Shown one piece after another: positions 10,934 through 21,500 of a stretch of 64,000 bases of DNA. The position numbers and the translations under genes are program-made. The DNA lies in the NCBI GenBank assembly GCA_026686845.1, contig JAIVEN010000008.1:17018501-17082500 (forward strand), read 5' to 3'. Below the pieces are notes generated by a model. It searched no databases. It was not told where the DNA came from and worked only from the letters and a program-made list of their open reading frames with translations. The first letter of the stretch is position 1, and each line of letters starts with the position of its first letter. Source of the DNA: Adenanthera pavonina. Taxonomy: Eukaryota > Streptophyta > Magnoliopsida > Fabales > Fabaceae.

Positions 10934-13250
10934 CTAATCACTTCTTCTTGGACTTGGACTTCTTGCTGTAGGTCTTGCTAAAAGGCTCTGCAGCAGACTT
11001 TCCAGTTTACTCGGATAACTTCTCCCCCTTTTTGGCATCATTAGGAAGTTGTACAAAATCAGCAGGAGGAGGGATTTGAGACACTGGAATTGCCTGAAGA
11101 GGCAAAAAAACAAATGGCAGATCTGCATTAAGCTTTGGCAAAGGCTCAGAAGCTTTATAACTAGAGTCCTCATCGTCAAAGAGTTTAAGAAAAGTTCAAG
11201 AAGTTCTTGCATTTCTTGCCTAGTAATAGCCAATTGAGCCCTTCGCACCTCCAAGAGACCAAAAATGGAAATAGGTGAGGGAGCAGGAGGACGAAACATT
11301 TCTTCAAGCCTTAATCTTTGAGCTTGTAAGAGAGCATTATGAGTAATAGTCTCTAGATCAATATAAGGCATAATGCTTCTCTCTTCATTCAAGGTAGCTT
11401 GCATGAATGGTGAGGTAGTGATGGCTACTACTAGTTTCTCAACTTGCTTAGATTCTTGAGAAGAGAGAATTGAATCCTGAGTATCTTCAGCAATGGGCTC
11501 ATGGGAGCTTAGTTCCTGAGGACCCTCTTCCTCCATTCCATAGTCTAAGGGAGGACCAGGACTTGCCTCATTACTGGAGGCCTATGGTGTGGTTAATGTG
11601 CCAGCAGCCTCAGTATTATGTATAACATCATCCGGTTTAGGAAAGGCTAGCACGAAAGGACTTGGAGACTTAGGAGTAGGAGACATGACAGGCTTAGAGA
11701 ATCCTGGCTGAGGTGGAGTTGATGTGGAGGGAATGGCACTTCTAATGTCTTCATATGCATTAGCAACCACTTTCATATTCTTTGCCAACTGATATATTTG
11801 GTCTTGTAGATGAGCAAACTTGGCATTTTGCTTATCTCTGATGCTAAGTATGGGTGTAGACAGACTGTCATACAGCTCAGTGATCTTGGTTGGCTTTGCT
11901 CGAGTAGATGAAGTGGATGGTATTTAAGCTTGAGTAGGCTGAGATGGAGATGGGACTGGTTGAGAAGGCTGAGTTATGGATTTTGGAGCAGCGTCAGAGG
12001 TTTCTTTTTGCTGTTAGGAGGCATCTTCATCAAAGAAAAGATCTTTTGTCTTTCCAGCTCCCTTTCCAATCCATCTCCCATCTTTCTTTTCTATTCCTAT
12101 CCTATGCAGTTCTTCTTCTTTGAAGATTTCAGTAGGCTTCCCTTTTTCTTTTTCAAGATGTTGGATCCGGGCATATTAAAGTATCTTGGAGATGATTGCT
12201 ACATATGGAAGGGTGGAATTTTTCCTCTGATCTCTTGCCTTGATCATCTGTTGGAGGATGATGTGTCCCATGTTGATAAGCTTCTCACGCATGATTGCTG
12301 CCATTACATGTGCTTTAGCTTTTGTAATCAGATTGAAATTGCCTCCTTTGTTGAAGATAATCCTGGACACAATATAGTGTAAGATTTTGACTTGAGCACT
12401 GAGGTAAGTTGGCTTCAGCAAGCTTAGAGGTGGCATGTTCTCTTTTCTTCTGAACAGAGTGTTCAGAATTGTGCTTTCCTTGTAGTTCAGGAAAGGCCCT
12501 CTTTCTTCATCTATAGTTTCAGCCTCATCTATGTACCTTGAGGCTGTAATGTTAATCTTCAAACTATCTTGCCTTGCAATTTCTAAATCCTCATTGAAGG
12601 TCTCATCTGTTAACCAGATGGTCCTTGATCTCAGATTTACTTCCCACTTTTTCTTCTTGCTATTGAATTATAGATAGGCATACTAGGTTTTGACTACCTT
12701 ATCATCATATCTTTCTAGTATTTCTAACAAATTTTTATATCTTATCATCCAAAGCCTGGCATCAAAGTTGTTAGAAATCAATAATTCTTCCAAATTTACA
12801 CAGTGAGGCTTGATTACCTTTTTGCTGACAAATTTGGTAGTGTATTCTCCCAAAATATGAGCATTGCTCTACAATGGCAGTGTGGTTAACTGATATTCTC
12901 TAGATTCAGTGCTGGAGAAGGAGGAAGAAGCAGCAGTAACAGGAGTAGCAGGAATAGCAGGGTCTACTTTCTTTGAAGGAGAGGGTGCAGATTTCTTCGA
13001 GTCTGCTTTTGGAGTAGTTTTCTGCTTCTTAGAAGGAGTTGCCTTGCTGGATTCACCTTTTCTCCTTCTGAGTTTCATTCTCCTTGGAGGCATATTGGGA
13101 TTTCACAGTCCTCTTTGGCCTTGACTCTTCCTTCCCAACTTCTGGATTTTTGACTCTCGCCATTCTCGTAGAGGAATGATTCAAAAAGATGCTAAGAATG
13201 GGTTTATAAGGTGCGAAAAGAAGTTTAATCAGTGAGAAATGAAGGTTCAC
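10934..13250 (-). pseudogene. additional ORF downstream of pol (env-position ORF), interrupted
   Basis: Four open segments (13093-12869, 12562-12176, 11788-11582, 11536-10934) are all in the same minus-strand frame, separated only by stops and short decayed stretches. The N-terminus (ATG near 13163, MARVKNPEVGKEESRPKR) is one frame off. The order is a basic Lys/Ser/Pro-rich N-terminus, then a central conserved domain at 12176-12562 (VKILHYIVSRIIFNKGGNFN, MREKLINMGHIILQQMIKAR, LPYVAIISKIL), then a Pro/Ser-rich and Gln/Glu-rich tail. The central part resembles the plant transposon-protein domain found next to many plant retroelement genes (from memory, not searched). I see no signal peptide or transmembrane segment supporting an envelope role. 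Function unknown; this copy is dead. Confidence 0.65.
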
Positions 13251-13259
13251 GAACGGAGT

Positions 13260-14160
13260 TAATGGGAATTAAAGAGAGAATTTAAACAGACTTGAGAGAG
13301 AGATGAATAGGGTTGTTTTAGTTCAGAGGATGACCTTTGATTTTAATGTATGTAACGGCTAAACAGACGAATTTTGAGAGGCCAAAATTTGAACTTCAAG
13401 CAGTTACAACTTAATCCATTCAGCTAGCCTTACTGACAGATAAATTTTCACCTGGAAGTTTGTCTGACAGAGGCTTGGTTCTGGTAACAATAGATGAATA
13501 GATGAACTTTATTTCAACAAAGTTCAAACTTTGAAAGAACCAGGTAATAAGTAATCATGAACAAAACAAGCAACAAACAAACTTTACTTATAAAAATTCA
13601 TCTTTCAGAGATCCAATAATGTAAGCATGTTACAACAGATGAATTTTGATTCAAAAATTTGAATTTCAACATTTTGTAAAGAATTTCCAACATGCGTATT
13701 TTGAGAAATGGAGATTTGTACAATAGTCATGTTAAACAAAGACAATATTGGCATTTCATTTCTAAAAATTTGAATTTTTGTTGTTCAACAGATGAATTTT
13801 GAAGGTCAAAAGAGTACTATTACTGTATGTAGCTAACTAAAATTCGTCTGATGGGCATCTAAATTCGAATGTTGAGGACGCTGACTTTTCCAAAAACACA
13901 ATTAATCATGGAAATTCATTTAATAATCATTTAAAGTGCAAATTTTAAATTTCTGAACTTACAGATTAGATCCAGATGCTCAGATTTCTGGCTTTCTTTT
14001 TCATCTTTTGATTGTGCCATCCTAATTAGCTCCATTGTATGGTTCTATTATCATTTGAACTTGTGAGAAGCACCTGCAACTCATATCAAACACACTCCGA
14101 TGCTAAAGTTAGGATTAATTCAATGTCAGAAACTCTAATTTAGATGGATATAAGGATATA
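13260..14160 (-). other. untranslated spacer between pol and the additional ORF
   Basis: About 0.9 kb without coding potential, rich in the same AAATTCG/CAGACGAATTT phrases as the LTRs, for example near 13370, 13440, 13640, 13790 and 13850. Such a spacer with LTR-like composition is compatible with a subgenomic promoter or splice region for the downstream ORF; that is inference. Confidence 0.5.
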
Positions 14161-14161
14161 C

Positions 14162-14943
14162 TTACAGTTTTTTGGGATTTACCATACCCAATTCTCTTAT
14201 GATTTTACAATGTCTATCTTCTAGAAGGGGCTTTATCAGAATGTCCGCAACTTGATTCTTGGTAGGGATGTATTCCAATCTGATTTCTCCTTTTAGAACA
14301 TGGTTCCTTATAAAGTGATGCCTAACTTTAATATACTTTGTCCTTGAATGCATCACAGGATTTTTGTGATGTTGATAGCACTTTGGTTGTCACACATTAT
14401 TGGTATTTCCTTCATCTCAATCTCAAGATTTTCAAGCTACTGCTTCATCCAAATGACTTGAGCACAACAGCTACCAGCAGCAACATATTCAACTTTTGCA
14501 GTAGATAGAGCCACACTGTTTTGCTTCTTGCTGAACCATGAAACCAAGGATCCTCCAAGGAATTGACATGCTTCACTTGTGCTTTTTCTATCAGTTTTGG
14601 ATCTAGCAAAGTTAGCATCGGTATATCTCATGAGTTCTTCTCCATTGCTCTTAAGATACCAAAGTCCTATTTGGGATGTTCCAATTAGATATCTGAAGAT
14701 TCGTTTCACAACCATTGCATGGGATTCTTTAGGACATGATTGGAACCTTACACATATATTGAAACTGAACATAATGTTAGGTCTACTAGCTGTTAGGTAT
14801 AGCAAGGATAAAATCATTCTCCTATATTGAGTTATGTCAAAGGTCTTTTCTCCTTCATCCATATCAAGCTTTATTACAGTAGCCATAGGAGTTCCTATTG
14901 ACTTGGCTTTTTCCATGCGAAACTTTTTCAATAACTCTTTCAC
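14162..14943 (-). pseudogene. copia RNase H region, broken
   Basis: The frame 14437-14943 contains IGTPMATVIKLDMDEGEKTF, YLTASRPNIMFSFNICVRFQ, YTDANFARSKTDRKSTSEAC and LVSWFSKKQNSVALSTAKVE, the RT-thumb and RNase H blocks. A stop after IWMKQ and a frameshift precede the C-terminal part at 14162-14356 (HHFIRNHVLKGEIRLEYIPT, then QVADILIKPL). These are the family's D-E-D-D regions, though the usual EAEY block reads KVEY here. Pol ends at about 14162. Confidence 0.88.
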
Positions 14944-14979
14944 ATATTTTGATTAGTTAAGGAAGATGTCATCATCACA

Positions 14980-15639
14980 TTGCTTAATTTTCAATCCAAG
15001 GAGAAGTTGAGCTCACCCATCATTGACATTTCAAATTCACCCTACATTAGCTTAGAGAAATTCTTGCAAAGAGATTCATTAGCAATACCAAATATAATAT
15101 CATCAACATAAATTTGAACAATAAGTAAGTCTTTGCTTTCTTTCTTGGTGAACAGAGTTGTATCTACTTTTCCTCAATTGATCCCTTTTTAGTTAGAAAA
15201 TTACTTAACCTTTCATACCATGCTCTAGGAGCTTGTTTTAAGCCATAAAGAGCTTGCTATAGTTTAAAACATGGTTTGGTTTTGTTGAGTCCTCAAAGCC
15301 TAGAGGTTGATCAACATAAACCTCTTCCATGATATATCCATTTAGAAAAGTATTTTTCACATCCATTTGATATAACATTATGTTTTTCATGTATGCATAG
15401 GCCAATAGGATTCTAATTGCTTCCAACCTTGCAACTGGAGCAAAGGTCTCCTCAAAATCAATACCTTCTTCTTGATTATATCCTTTGGCAACCAATCTTG
15501 CTTTATTTCTAATTATTGTTCCTGATTTATCAAGTTTATTCCTAAAGACCCATTTAGTGCCAATGATAGGGTGATTTCTAGGTCTAGGCACTAAATCCCA
15601 AACTTGATTTCTTTCAAACTGATTTAATTCATCTTGCAT
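14980..15639 (-). pseudogene. copia reverse transcriptase, broken
   Basis: The frame 15238-15639 reads WDLVPRPRNHPIIGTKWVFR, ARLVAKGYNQEEGIDFEETF, then YQMDVKNTFLNGYIMEEVYV, the standard RVT_2 order. It ends in a stop after LNYSKLFMA. In a shifted frame the catalytic YVDDIIFG is still present (YVDD codons at 15099-15110). At least one frameshift and one stop separate these parts, so reverse transcription from this copy is not possible. Confidence 0.88.
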
Positions 15640-15732
15640 AGCCAGAATCTAGTATTCATCAGTCAAGGCTTCTTTAACACACTTAGGTTCAATTTGAGAA
15701 ATAAAAGCACAGTTGATCATCTGATCCCTTAG

Positions 15733-16600
15733 TTATTTTCTGGTTTTAACTTTCTCTTGAACATCCCCAATCACTTGATTAATAGGATGATTCCTTTGAT
15801 ATCTCCAAGCTCTAGGGAGTTCTTGAGATATATCTTCATTATTCTCATCCTCAAAATCTTTCTCCTGAATATCTTCCTCTATGTTAATAGATTCAGATAT
15901 TTTTGGAGGTTTAGTTTTACCTTCTTTAGAAAGACCTAAGTTCTTAAAATTTGAAATAAGATCATCTTCATTAATGACATGCTTGGAAACTATTTCATTT
16001 TCAATAAACACAACATGCACAGATTCTTCTACTGATTTAGTCTTTTTATTGAAAACTCTATATGCTTTACTGCTATTAGAATAGCCCATAAATATACCTT
16101 CATCAGATTTTGCGTCAAACTTACCCAAATTCTCTTTTCCATTGTTGTGGATGAAACACTTACAACCGAATATATGCAGATGTGAAAGGTTTGGTTTCCT
16201 TCCTTTGTATAGCTCATAAAGAGTCTTCCCTAGAATTGGTCTGATGTAGGCTCTGTTAATGATATAACTTGTTGTGTTTACTGCATTAGCCCAAAATACT
16301 TGAGAGAGTTCCTTTTTGTTCAACATTGCTCTTGCTATTTTTTCAATTGTTTTGTTCTTCCTTTCCATTTTGCTGAGGAGTTCTTGGAGCTGAGAAGTTG
16401 TAATCAATTCCATGTTCATCATAGTACTCCAGAAAGCATGGATTTTCAAATTTTCCTCCATGATCAGACCTGATAGACACAATAGAAATACCGTTCTCAT
16501 TTTGCACTTTCTTAGCTAAGGTTACAAATGCATCAAACGTTTCACTTTTGGAAGAAAGAAACAAGGTCCAGGTAAATCTAGAGTAATCATCCACAATCAC
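15733..16600 (-). pseudogene. copia integrase core, frameshifted and split by a nested LTR
   Basis: The frame at 16343-16600 starts MIVDDYSRFTWTLFL, continues with IVSIRSDHGGKFEN, and ends SAPRTPQQNG, the conserved rve core with its catalytic D and following Asp-rich block. Just after PQQNG the frame shifts by a small deletion and the protein continues at 15733-16500 (IEKIARAMLNKKELSQVFWA, YELYKGRKPNLSHLHIFGC, IFMGYSNSSKAYRVFN), the C-terminal integrase region and linker to RT. The N-terminal part (the HMDL/GPSR block before the core) is interrupted by the solo LTR at 16655-19019. Integrase inserts element cDNA; this one cannot be active. Confidence 0.88.
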
Positions 16601-16654
16601 AAGAACATACAGATTTCCACCAATTTTTTTTACTCTAGATGGACCTATCAGATC

Positions 16655-19019
16655 TGTTAGGTTGACTGGTCACCTAAGAGGGGGGTGAATTGGGTGATGC
16701 AAGATTTTCGCTCTTTTGGATCACAACCCAATTTCACTAAGAGTGCAGTAAAATAGGGATAAACAGAGATGGTTGTGTGCAGCAGCAGAGTAGAGAAGAT
16801 GAAGAACAATACACAATGATTTATACTGGTTTAGCCCAACCACTTAACCTACATCCAGTTCCCAAACCACTACTTGAGAATTTTCACTATATCCCATAGG
16901 TTTGATCCGGGCACCTGTGAAGCCTCAGTACATTCTCACAAGTTTAGGTAGGCACTTGTGAAGCCACTCTCCTCACACCCTTACAAGATGTGTAAATCCC
17001 TTAGTGTTTCCCCACACTAAGATTCTACCCAGAATATGTAGAAAGAAATGTTTACAGAATGAAAACTCTTTTGAAGAGTAGATAATACATTGAAAGTTCA
17101 CTCTATTGAGGTGGGTTTTTCAAACAATACTAAGATAAAAAGATTTTACAAGTTGTAGTAGCATTTTCGCATAAGCTCTCTTAAGATTGTTACCCATAAG
17201 TTCAAATGATGTTCTATTTATAGTTTTGTGGTGTAATTAGACGTTAGATACAAGATCTAGCCGTTAGAGATGTTACCCAACGGTTTACTCTGCAAAACTA
17301 GCCATTTACCAACCACATTTAATGTTTTTGACATACTGAAATTTGAATTTTGGATGTCAATAGATGAATTTCGAAGAGACCGTAAGTTAAAGTTTTTAGC
17401 GTTGAACTTCAAAGTTCGTCTGTTCAAAGCTGAAATTCGAATTTTCATCTTGACAAATGTTTCTATGTTAGAACATTCGAATTTTCAAGTGTAAAGTACT
17501 TCTGGTAAGTGTGAACAGTTGTTCCATATTGCTATAATGTCTTCGAAGTTGAAATTTTGGTTCCCAAAATTCGTCTGACAGTGAGCAACTCAATATGGCA
17601 CAAGTTCTTTCTTTCGAAATTCGAATTTTGGATGTGAAAATTTGTCTGTTGGTTGTTCCAAAAGTATTTATGTGTTTCTAGATATTCAAAATTTGAATTT
17701 TCAAAGCTAAAATTTGTCTGTTATTCTTGAAGTTCAAATTTTGTAAGCCAAAATTCGTCTGTTAGCTTTTCTGGAAGTATTTTCACATTCTGGTGTTTCG
17801 AAATTCGAATTTTGAAAGTCAAAATTTGTCTGTCAGTAGCAATCCCAACTTTGCATGAAGGTTCCCTTCGAAATTTGAATTTCAGAGGCCCGAAATTCGT
17901 CTATCGCAACAGAACCTACGTAACTTCAAATTTTGCACTATAGACAATTTTGCAGAAGCCATAACTCTCTCATTTTAACTCCAAATTAAGCAAATGATCT
18001 ATGGTTGGAAAGCTCTCAATGTCTACTTTCAAATGAAAGAATTTCACTTCAAAAAAAAATTATTTTTTGAGATATGATTAAAATAGTGATAAGAGATCAA
18101 AACTGAAAATTCATATCTCACTACTCAAATTTAAATAACCATAGCTTTTTTATATGACCTTCATTTTGAGTGAAGTAACCTTCTTTGAAAATCTTATAAG
18201 TCTAGTTTCATATAAAATAAGTTTTACATCAAGGGCATATGTATTTTGAGAGATATATTAAAAAAACTAATCAAAGGTCAAACTCTAGATTCTTGAAAAC
18301 CAGATTTCACTAACTATGCTTGACTCGAAATTCGAATTTCAACACTTGAAATTCGTCTGTCAGAGGTAATATCTTTGGAACTTCAAATTTCAGTCAGCAA
18401 AGTTCGTATTTTCATAAAATATATGAAGTTTAACTTCTCAAAATTCATCTGTCATCAGAGTTTTTCAAATCTAACTTATGCTAACATTAGATTTACTTAA
18501 TCTAACTCATTTAAAACATATGGTAACAAGATTAAGTAATTTTCAAAGATTAATCCCACCTCAAGACCTAACTGAAAATAAAATATACCTATTAACGAGG
18601 TCTTCAAATGTTAAGTTCCACTTCCACTTGGTCATTTCCTTCTTGGCATGCTCCCTTCCGATCTTCTATTTTTGGAGCATCCTTTCTTTTCTTCTTTCTT
18701 GAGTGAGGCATGATATTAATTTTCATTTCTGTATTCCAATACTCACTCTTCTTACTTGGACACCTACATTTAATATATTACACTTACAAACCAAGTAGTT
18801 AGTCTAGTTTATATATCCAACTTATGTTATTTATTATAAAAATACAATGGATATATTTACACATAGCATGATATATGTATTATAACTATACTTAAATACA
18901 TGCTAATATGTATTTTACTTCTTTAAGGAACATTATATATGTCAGATACATATAATGCATTTGTTCCTTATTACTCTATATTTGTCATCATCAAAACTTA
19001 TATTATACTAAACCTTACA
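16655..19019. mobile_element. solo LTR of a second copia family, nested in the integrase region
   Basis: Starts TGTTAGGTTGACTGG and ends TAAACCTTACA, flanked by a perfect 5-bp TSD AGATC (16650-16654 and 19020-19024). At 2,365 bp it has no internal domain, PBS or PPT, so it is a solo LTR formed by LTR-LTR recombination. Its beginning (CCTAAGAGGGGGGTGAATTG) and its many AAATTCGAATTTT / AAATTCGTCTGTCAG phrases resemble the LTRs of the host element, so the families are related. It interrupts the conserved HMDL-GPSR block of the copia integrase. By homology to its host element it probably has the same minus-strand direction. Confidence 0.88.
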
Positions 19020-19230
19020 AGATCCATATGTAATAGTTGCAGTGGTCTAGATGTGGTGACTGCATTTTTAGATTTAAAAGATGATTTAGTTTATTTTCCT
19101 TTGAGGCATGCATCATATTTTCAAAAGAGATGTTTGGTAAGCCAGTGACTAACTCATTCTTAACCAGTTTTGATAGTTAGTTCATGTTAACATGTGCTAA
19201 TCTTCTATGCTACAACTAACTATCATTATC

Positions 19231-19641
19231 CTAACTGATTAAATGGATAGAATCTAAGGGAGAAAGTTCATCAAGATCACTAGTATAGCAATTACCATCC
19301 CTTTTAGCCTTGAGGATTACTTTGTGATCACTTTTTCGGATGACCAAGTAAAACTTTGAGTCAAACAATACCCAGTTATCTTTGTTACATGTCTGACTTA
19401 CACTTAGCAGATTGTGGTTGAGGCCAACTACAAACAACATCTCTTCAATAGATGTTTTAAGATTCTTGCCCACAATGCCAATATCAACTATTTTGCCATA
19501 TTGATCACCTCCAAAGATCACCTTTCCTCCTTTCTTGTCTTTAAGGGTGATAAACTTCTCTTTGTCACCAGTCATATGACTTGAGCAGGTACTGTCCATA
19601 TACCATTTGTTGCTTTTTCTTCCTTTAAGACAAATCTGCAA
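19231..19641 (-). pseudogene. copia aspartic protease region
   Basis: Contains WYMDSTCSSHMTG, the copia protease active-site region (normally D-S-G/A; here DST), then VIFGGDQYGKIVDIG and LFVVGLNHNLLSVSQ, the usual C-terminal landmarks. The protease cuts the Gag-Pol polyprotein. The frame breaks at 19231, before the GAG-pre-integrase segment, which continues as degenerate sequence (NELVTGLPN visible on the minus strand at about 19110-19150) up to the nested LTR at 19019. Confidence 0.85.
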
Positions 19642-19670
19642 AATAAAGTTCAGAGTTTCTTTTTAGGTAC

Positions 19671-21445
19671 CTAAATTTGCTTGGGTCCTTTTCTGTCAGT
19701 GGTATTTTTCCTAGATACAAGGGTACCTTTGGGAACCCATTTTACCTTCCTGTCAAGCCCATTTTTCTTCAATGCACATGAATTGAAAATATGTCCCTTC
19801 TTATTACAGAAGTGACAGGTGGTAAAGGGGTTGCTGGATTGTGATGCAGGAAGAAAGCAATGTAGATAATATTTTTGTTTCACATAGTTTGGTTGATCAT
19901 AAGATTCAATGTGATTTTAAATATGATTTTTCATTTTATGCACATTAGCATGCACAAAATGCCTCATATACAGATTTTGATTTTTCTTTTTAATCTTTTC
20001 TTTTACTGCACAAGGATCATAGCCAAGTCCAGCTTTTCCTTGTGTGATTCTCTGACTTCCCATTAAAGTAAACAACATATCTTTTCCCTTAGTAAGTCTA
20101 GCCATGCTTTTCAATAGATAGTCATTGGTTTGCTTTAAGTCAATACATGATATACAACAATTAGATTCAGCTTTATGTAGAGATGCAGTGTCAGAAATGT
20201 TGCACTGAGATTCTAACTTGTTAATCTTTTTCTTAGCCTGTTTTAGCTCTTTAGCAGTCTTACTAAACTCATCATGCAGTTCATGAAATACATCAAGTAA
20301 TTCAGAATATAAAGGTTCAGATTCATATACCTCATCTTTAGGATCACTGTTGGATGGGATTTTAGTTTCTTCAGATGCAAGTGCTATCAAGCGGATATTG
20401 GCAATTTCATCTTCATCATCTTCTTCTTCATCTGAGCTGTTGCCCCTGATTGATGAGATGTATGCCCTTTTCTTCTTGCCTTTGTCAACAACTTTCTTTT
20501 CGTTCTCTTGCTTCTTTAGGAATTATGGATAATCCCATTTGATGTGCCCTTGCATCTTACACTCATAGCAAGTGATAGGCTCTTTTCCTTCTTTCTTGTT
20601 GTCTCTAGTTACTCCTTTCTTAAAGAATCTTTTGTTCTTTTCTTGTTGTAAAACCTTTTGAATTTTCTAACCATCATAGCCAGAGTTTCTTCATCTAATT
20701 CATCTCCATCATCAGATTCTTCTTCTTTCTCTTCAGCAGCTTTTAGAGTAAGACCCTTCTTTTTCCTGTCTTGTCCTACTTCCTTAAGAACCTTTATCTT
20801 TCCCTCATATTCTTGAAGGCTACCGAAGAGGGTTGTAATAGAGGCCATTGATTCTTCTCTGGCTTCTTCTATTACTGTTACTTTAGGTTGCCACTCTAGA
20901 GGAAGAGCTTTAAGGATTTTTCTGACCTTTTCTAGCTGAATGTACTCCTTGCCAAGACTCTTCAATTGATTGACAATGAGGGTGAATCTCTTTTGTAGCT
21001 CTTTGATGCTCTCTCCTTCCATCATTCTGAAGCTTTCGTATTCACCGATGTAGGAGTTCAATTTGTTCTCTCTTACTCCAATGGTTCCTTCATGAGCAAT
21101 TTCTAAAGTATCCCACATACCTTTGGTTGTGAAACATTGTGATACTTTGTAGAATTCATCTTGGTTTAATACAATGACCAGACAGTGTTTTGCCTTAAAG
21201 TTCAACAAGACTCTTCTCTTATCTTCCTCATTCCACTCGTCCTCTGGCTTTTTCTTGTATTTCCCATCATCCTGTAGTTTCATTGGGATAAAATCTCCCT
21301 TCTGGAGGACAGACTAGATGTCCAGATTAATGGATTGGAGATAAATTTGCATTCTCATCTTCCAGTATCTATAGTGTTCTCCACTGAAGGCAGGTGGTCT
21401 ATTTATGTTTCCCTCAGGTAGTATGCTTTCTCCAAAGCCAGCCAT
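19671..21445 (-). pseudogene. copia gag (nucleocapsid), broken
   Basis: Starts at ATG 21445 (MAGFGESILPEGNINRPP), about 40 bp inside the PBS. The same frame continues through 20609, interrupted by one TAG at 21314-21316. The region 20609-21283 holds the UBN2-type gag core (FKAKHCLVIVLNQDEFYKVS, then a stretch with IKELQKRFTLIVNQLKSL). A frameshift near 20610 leads to the first zinc knuckle (about 20530-20580), CYECKMQGHIKWDY, where the fourth ligand Cys is replaced by Tyr. A lysine/glutamate-rich predicted coiled coil follows (19917-20390). A second CCHC knuckle at about 19800-19835 (CHFCNKKGHIFNSC) is intact. Gag packages element RNA into virus-like particles; this copy cannot make a full product. 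Confidence 0.85.
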
Positions 21446-21486
21446 TGAATTTCCTAAACTGTTAGATCCTTTGTTTAGGAATCCAG

Positions 21487-21498
21487 GCTCTAATACCA
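21487..21498 (-). other. primer binding site (initiator Met tRNA type)
   Basis: Read on the minus strand, TGGTATTAGAGC lies 2 bp inside the 5' LTR end. It matches the usual plant copia PBS complementary to initiator Met-tRNA with one difference. Confidence 0.8.
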
Positions 21499-21500
21499 CT

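Noticed and set aside
11930..12382. 150-codon plus-strand ORF
   Set aside because: Antisense shadow of the additional ORF of the copia element (minus strand 12176-12562).
10934..13250. Calling the post-pol ORF a true envelope gene
   Set aside because: No signal peptide, transmembrane span or fusion-like segment is visible; only its position resembles env.
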